Below, piece after piece: positions 57,001 to 63,000 of a stretch of DNA of 64,000 bases. Each line of letters opens with the position of its first letter. Position 1 is the first letter of the stretch. The translations under genes were made by a program, and so were the position numbers. The notes beneath the pieces are model-generated. The model made no database searches and was not told where the DNA came from. It was given only the letters and a program-made list of their open reading frames with translations. Source of the stretch: Breviolum minutum Mf 1.05b.01 (Eukaryota > Sar > Dinophyceae > Suessiales > Symbiodiniaceae); contig DF239147.1 of NCBI GenBank assembly GCA_000507305.1, forward strand, positions 186,001 to 250,000. Reading direction: 5' to 3'.

Positions 57001-60000
57001 ATCCCAAAATGGTTGAGTCCGAACACAGTAACAGTAGATAATGACGGTTGATAGGGTTCCCTTCCTAAAAAATGAATAGATAATTTACACTGTTGTTTGC
57101 GCATGCTCCAGTATCATATAAGTATTGCAAAATCTCAATGCTGGTAGTGATTTACATTTTGGGAATTGGCCGCTTGTCTTCAAGGCCGTAGGGGGTGGCA
57201 AGGCGTATATATTCTATCTAAACCAGCAATATTTTGATTATCCTAAAACTACTCCATGCAGTGTACTAAACCATCCGCCACTATACTAACACCAGCCATG
57301 CCTGGTAAATCCCCATGTCCGGGGATCCGTGCCTGCCGATGGACGCAAAGGCAAAGTCATCATTGATTCCACCTGGTCAGGCGATTTTGTGCACAGTTCT
57401 CAGGTGTTTTGTTTTGGCTTCCAGGTGTTTTATGGTGATTTTTTTATCAAAGATAAATGGAGTTCAACTCCACGATATTTCATCTTTTTGCAAATAACCC
57501 AAAAACAAATGGAAAGGTTGAAGGTGACTTATCTCAACTTGACAAGATCATGTCTCCATAAAGTACAACCTACGAAAACAAAACAAAACATGGAAGTGGA
57601 ACATTAATCATTTGGAAGAGGTACTCTCCCTAAAACTAACATAGCCCTGAAAATTGGCCATCCCAAGATGAAACTAATATTCCAACCATCATTTTCAGGT
57701 GCATTTGCTGTTAGTTTCAGGGAGGGTATTTATTAATCATTTGTTCTTGTTGATGTGCCAAACTATCCAAATGGCAAAGGTCCACGATAGTTTGCAGCTT
57801 CCAGTCCTACCAGAAACGGCAGATCATGGCCTGGAAGTAGCAAAAATAACGTCAACTTGTATACATATACCCATAGGATTCCCATGGGACGAACGGTACA
57901 TTTACCCACGTGAAAAATCTAAATCAGCTAAATGTGGGTAAATATACCATGCATGGATCCTATGTTATATGCTAAAAAAAGTTCATTGCTTCAACTAATA
58001 TGTATTCTACCCGTATTGTGCTGGATATGCTATCTCGTAGCTGCGTGAAATACGCTCCTTGGCAATTTCGACAATGTGTTTCACAAAAAAAATAATTGAT
58101 TTGAGTAGAACATCATACAAAATCACATTGCTCCCCAATTTGAGAGACAATTCCCGATGTTGGAAGAGTTTTTTCATGTGAAGCAGGGGACTGACATAAT
58201 CATCCTTCAATGTCCATAAGGCTCCATTCAATCAGAATCTTCGATAACCCCCATCCCCAACCGAAATCCTTCCTCCTTGAAGAATGCATGAATCAAAATC
58301 TTTCACGTGCCCTGGATCTTCTCGGAAAAAAACTATCTAAGATATGTTTCCCTTACTAAATTTTGATGGGAACATCATACTTCACCCACCGGGATGTTTC
58401 CATGAAAGCATCTACAAGATGCTTTCCTTCTACCGACGTTTGAGGTATGAACACGCAACATAAGCACCTTCCAAGACCACTACGGATGTGCCACTGGGAG
58501 CGTTTTCACCTGTGAGCATTGCAGAAATCTGGTCACCTAATCACCATGGGATGCAGTAAATCATACGGCAAACTACCGAGCTTAACTGGTTAAGCTGTTG
58601 TCCTTCTGTCAACAATGTATTGTGATCCACCGTTTGCAGGGCTTGTGGCATGTTGTCGATAGTGGGTTGAGTCCAATCTTGATTTTGCACCCAAATATAG
58701 GTAAGTATACCAGTCCCATGGATCTGTCATAGGCAACGACAGTCTCTTCAATCTCTTCATTTTGCACTGAATTCCTTAGATTCCCCAATCTTTCACCAAT
58801 CAGCATCATCTGTTGGTCATTGTACCCCGCCTTCCAATCGGATTCCCTTACACTGAAGCAGTGCAATCGCAAGGAGAAACCAATGCGCCATAGGAATTAC
58901 ACGTTCACTGTGAGATGAGTGGATCTGAAAAAAAAACATCATCTACCTTGAAAATGCTGGTCATATGAACATAGTGAACATACACATCTTTGAAAAACAC
59001 AATATTATATCATTACATTATATCCGATGATAATGATCTCTACACAAATTAGTGGACAGCAGGCATGTATATATATATATATTTATATCTTCCAATCATC
59101 CGGCTATTTTTGCCCCGAAAAAGAAATAAGGAAAAAAACGACGATTCAAGTTTTGGCAAACCACCTGATGGCTTGAGCCAAGACATTGAGATTTGGGATC
59201 CTCCTTGAAGCTAACAGCTCGACCCTAAACATTGGCCTTCCCTCCAAAAAGGATAAGGGGTTGAGCTGTTAGTTGTAGGGAGCTTTATGTCACAGTCCCT
59301 GCTGAAAAAAAACCTTGAAACACCATGGGAGTCTTGACAAACGAAGCGGTGAACATTGAAGGCATACACGAGACTTCAAAGCATGTTGCAAGTCACTTTC
59401 CATCTTTCATATCTAATTTCTTCATGGATCCAGTCAGACTTTCTTACAATATACTTGGGGTACAATTTGGAGGCCAAAGTCATCTTCTCAGGAGTTATTT
59501 GCATCATATCGGAAAATCGTTGATCATATCTCACATCCACAAGCATCTACTTATGGGATCGAATTAAGCAGCTCAATACTTTTGGAACATGGTGGAGTTT
59601 TCACTCCTCTCAAAACCACATTATACAAATATCATCAAATATCTATATACAAACAACATGTTTGCTTTTTCACTGGTGAATCAATACTGTCAACATAATC
59701 AATCAATTTGTTTCAGTGGTAAAATTAAAGCTGAACAAATATCTACTAGTTCATATACTTAATAGCAAAAAAAATCAGTCATTCAGCAAATGCATCTTTG
59801 ACATCCAAACAAGCATTCCGGAGACATGAATCCACAGACGCTTGGAAGCATCATATTTTTTTCTTGATCGCCGGAGGCATCCAATGTTTGCCGTGGAGGC
59901 AAACGCCGAACCTGCAATCAGAATTTGAGGTGATCGTAAATGGAGGAGTTCAACGTGTATGCATTGTCTATAAATTATCTATTAAAAAACAAAGTGATTG

Positions 60001-63000
60001 AATCATCCATCTGACATCGGATACGTTATACATGACTCCATTCCACAAATAGTCTTGATTCCTAACCCATCATCTACAAACCAGCATCCGGAAAAAAAGA
60101 AAACATCCGTGCTCCTGTCTTGAACACCGCGGTGTCATACGGCTGATTCACTGATAGTGTGAAAATGTGTGAACACAAATATATTGGGTCAAGTTCTGAA
60201 TGATTATTAATTATTACTCTCATTCACTTCTGTCCGGACGTGAATATGAGCTGTGAACATCACCACTACAACAACATCTACAAGAACACAAATAACAATG
60301 AGAAGAACAACAAGAACAATAATAACACCAACAACAAGAACAACAACAGCAATAACAACAACAGCAAGAACAATGACAACAAGGAAAACTGCATTGAACA
60401 AGTCCTGCAATCTTCTCACAATCAACTAACACATTGACCAACAGCTACGCAGCCCCAATGGCGCTGCTTCCCACACGGACCTACCGAAAGCCACGATAAA
60501 GATGTGAAATATCTTCCTTGCCTCGACCATTGGACCATTTCGTCGTCGCAAAAAGGGGTTTCATTGACCGGTCAGTCATTGGGGTTTGGCCTAGAAAAAT
60601 CTATAATCATAAAAGCCATGATCAGTTGAGAATGTATGTACCAACTATGTCAAAAACATTCAAAAAACATTCACCCTAATTTAGTGGAAATCTAAGATAC
60701 ATGAGAAACTGAGAACCTGCTTTTGTTGACTATCAAACAAAGGCTGGCAAAGGCAAGTGTTTTTGCTTACATGTCTTGATCTTGATACCGTTTGAAACTA
60801 AATAAACTGCATTTGCACTTGATGTATCTGAATGTCAACACCAATCCTTTCATTCAAATTCCACTCAAAAGTAGTGGTTTGGGGACTCACAGTTTACCCT
60901 TGATCTTGGATATCTGTCCCCCAAATTCCTTTCATTCAATTGAAACACCCAAAAACATTCCCCCCAGTTGAAACGTAGCATAAACTTCTCGAAAACACCA
61001 TCATTTCCTACTGTAAAACGCATCCCGAAAACATTGACCCCCACCATTTGTCCAAACCCTTCGGAACCCATCAATTCCCACCAATCCCTTTCGAGGTTTC
61101 CGGGCAGTCATCGATCTTCTCAAGGGTCCATGAAAAACGAACACCTCAAGGGTCTCGTGTTTGTCATAAGTTATGGGGCCCCTATAAAGTTGTTTTTTTC
61201 ACCGCAGTTACCTATTCCGTGGAAGTCCAAGACCAAACAAAGAATGGTCTTTAGGATGGTCCACAAAGAAGATTCCCTACTACCTATGGGCAAAGTTTGG
61301 TCTTTGGACTCCCTGGGTATTTACAAAGCCGTTAATAAGGGGCATAGCTCCATTTACAACTACTAAAAGCCCACGTTGTGTCAATTCATGTTGATTGAAA
61401 TCCTGCCCTTCGGAGAATTAATCGAAAAAAATGCAGCAATTCGGGATTTATTGAATTCTGCGGATGAATGTCAAAAACATACTTTACCAACCTGCATATA
61501 TTGGAGGTTGCTTATAACAGTAATTTGAGTCCTCTCTTTATAAGGTACCCCTCCGGTATATATGGTATATAGACCCCTTAAGAAAATCAAAAAATACTAG
61601 CAGCAATCAAAAAATACCCTTAGCAAATCAAAACATACCCCTTAGAAAATCAAAAAATATCCCTTAGAAAATCAAAAAAAAACGCTTCAGAAAATCAAAA
61701 AATACCCCTTCAGAAAATCAAAAATTACCCCTTATGTATGTAGAATACGGCAAATTACATCTATAAGTAACCGTGAGTTTTTGTACTAGGCAATGATTTC
61801 GCTTGATCCTGGATGCTTTAACGACAACTTTGAGAGCATAGAAAAAACACCAAGTGATGAGAACAACAAATAACATCAACCCCCTCATAAAGGCATTTAA
61901 TCTCATTTCAATCACATTCGATAGACAACTATCCTGGCTCTTGTTTGAACACTGGTCATCCCAAGATCAAGTTAATTCGTTTTAAACCCACATTTTTCAG
62001 GTGCCATGGTGGTTTTGGTGTGTGTGTGTGTGTAGTCCGACCATCAATATCACGCTTCTTTGTACTGGCTAGCGGGTTGCTTCATTGCAAAGCTTACCCA
62101 TATTCACCTCAAACACTACACAACATATAAGTAAATACACCCTACATTGATATTGATAATGGTATGTATGCGCCGCGCTCACCATTGTATATTCAATCAT
62201 ATTTCTATTGAGTAAGATTTGTGCATTTAGTATGTGCAAAAAAATGTATATATATATATACACATACACATAGGCATACATGAATCATGAACAAACAAAA
62301 CACATATTATGGATCCTTGAAGGCCATTCTCTTTCCCTCAACATCGAGATTACCGACATTTCGCAATGCGCGTGGCGTGCTCCATTTCCTCGGCAAATCT
62401 GAGCTTTGTGGATGTCCATATTCAGACCCTAAGGTTCAAAGTAAGGGAGTGACCCGAGTTTTCCGGGTCAAAAACCATGGGGGTTTCATGTACAAAAAAA
62501 ATACCAGGCTCACATGCATTATTTCAAATAGTGAGAACAATGGTAATGCGATGTGAGCTAGGTAATTTGGTTTATTTTTGTGATGATAATAATGATCACA
62601 ATTGGACTAGCTAGGAACTTGCTTTCAAATGACCACTGCGAAAGCAAACAGAATCCTGGGAAAACAGAAAGGAATAGATGTGATGGTAAATACCTGTAAG
62701 TATAATAATATGTATATATATAATATATAATATGTATACCATACATTGGGGTGCTGGATATGGTCCAGGGAAATCCGGATTCAACACGTTTTTCAATATG
62801 ATTACAGTAGTGACTGGTGAGGTCTACTTTTTGATGAAAGATCATCAACTATCCGGTCCCACGCAACACTAGTAGATACCATAAATCAATTGCTTAATCC
62901 TCAAATCAACCATGGAAAACTAGTTGGTGGTTTCAACATATTTGAAAAATATGCTCGTCAAAATGGGAATCTTCCCCAAGTAGGGAAATATTTGCAACCA

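Noticed and set aside
59172..59181. Ten-base match (minus TTGGCTCAAG) to the 3' end of the dinoflagellate spliced leader as I remember it
   Set aside because: The match stops after ten bases, is not next to a start of coding, and could occur by chance in a window this size.
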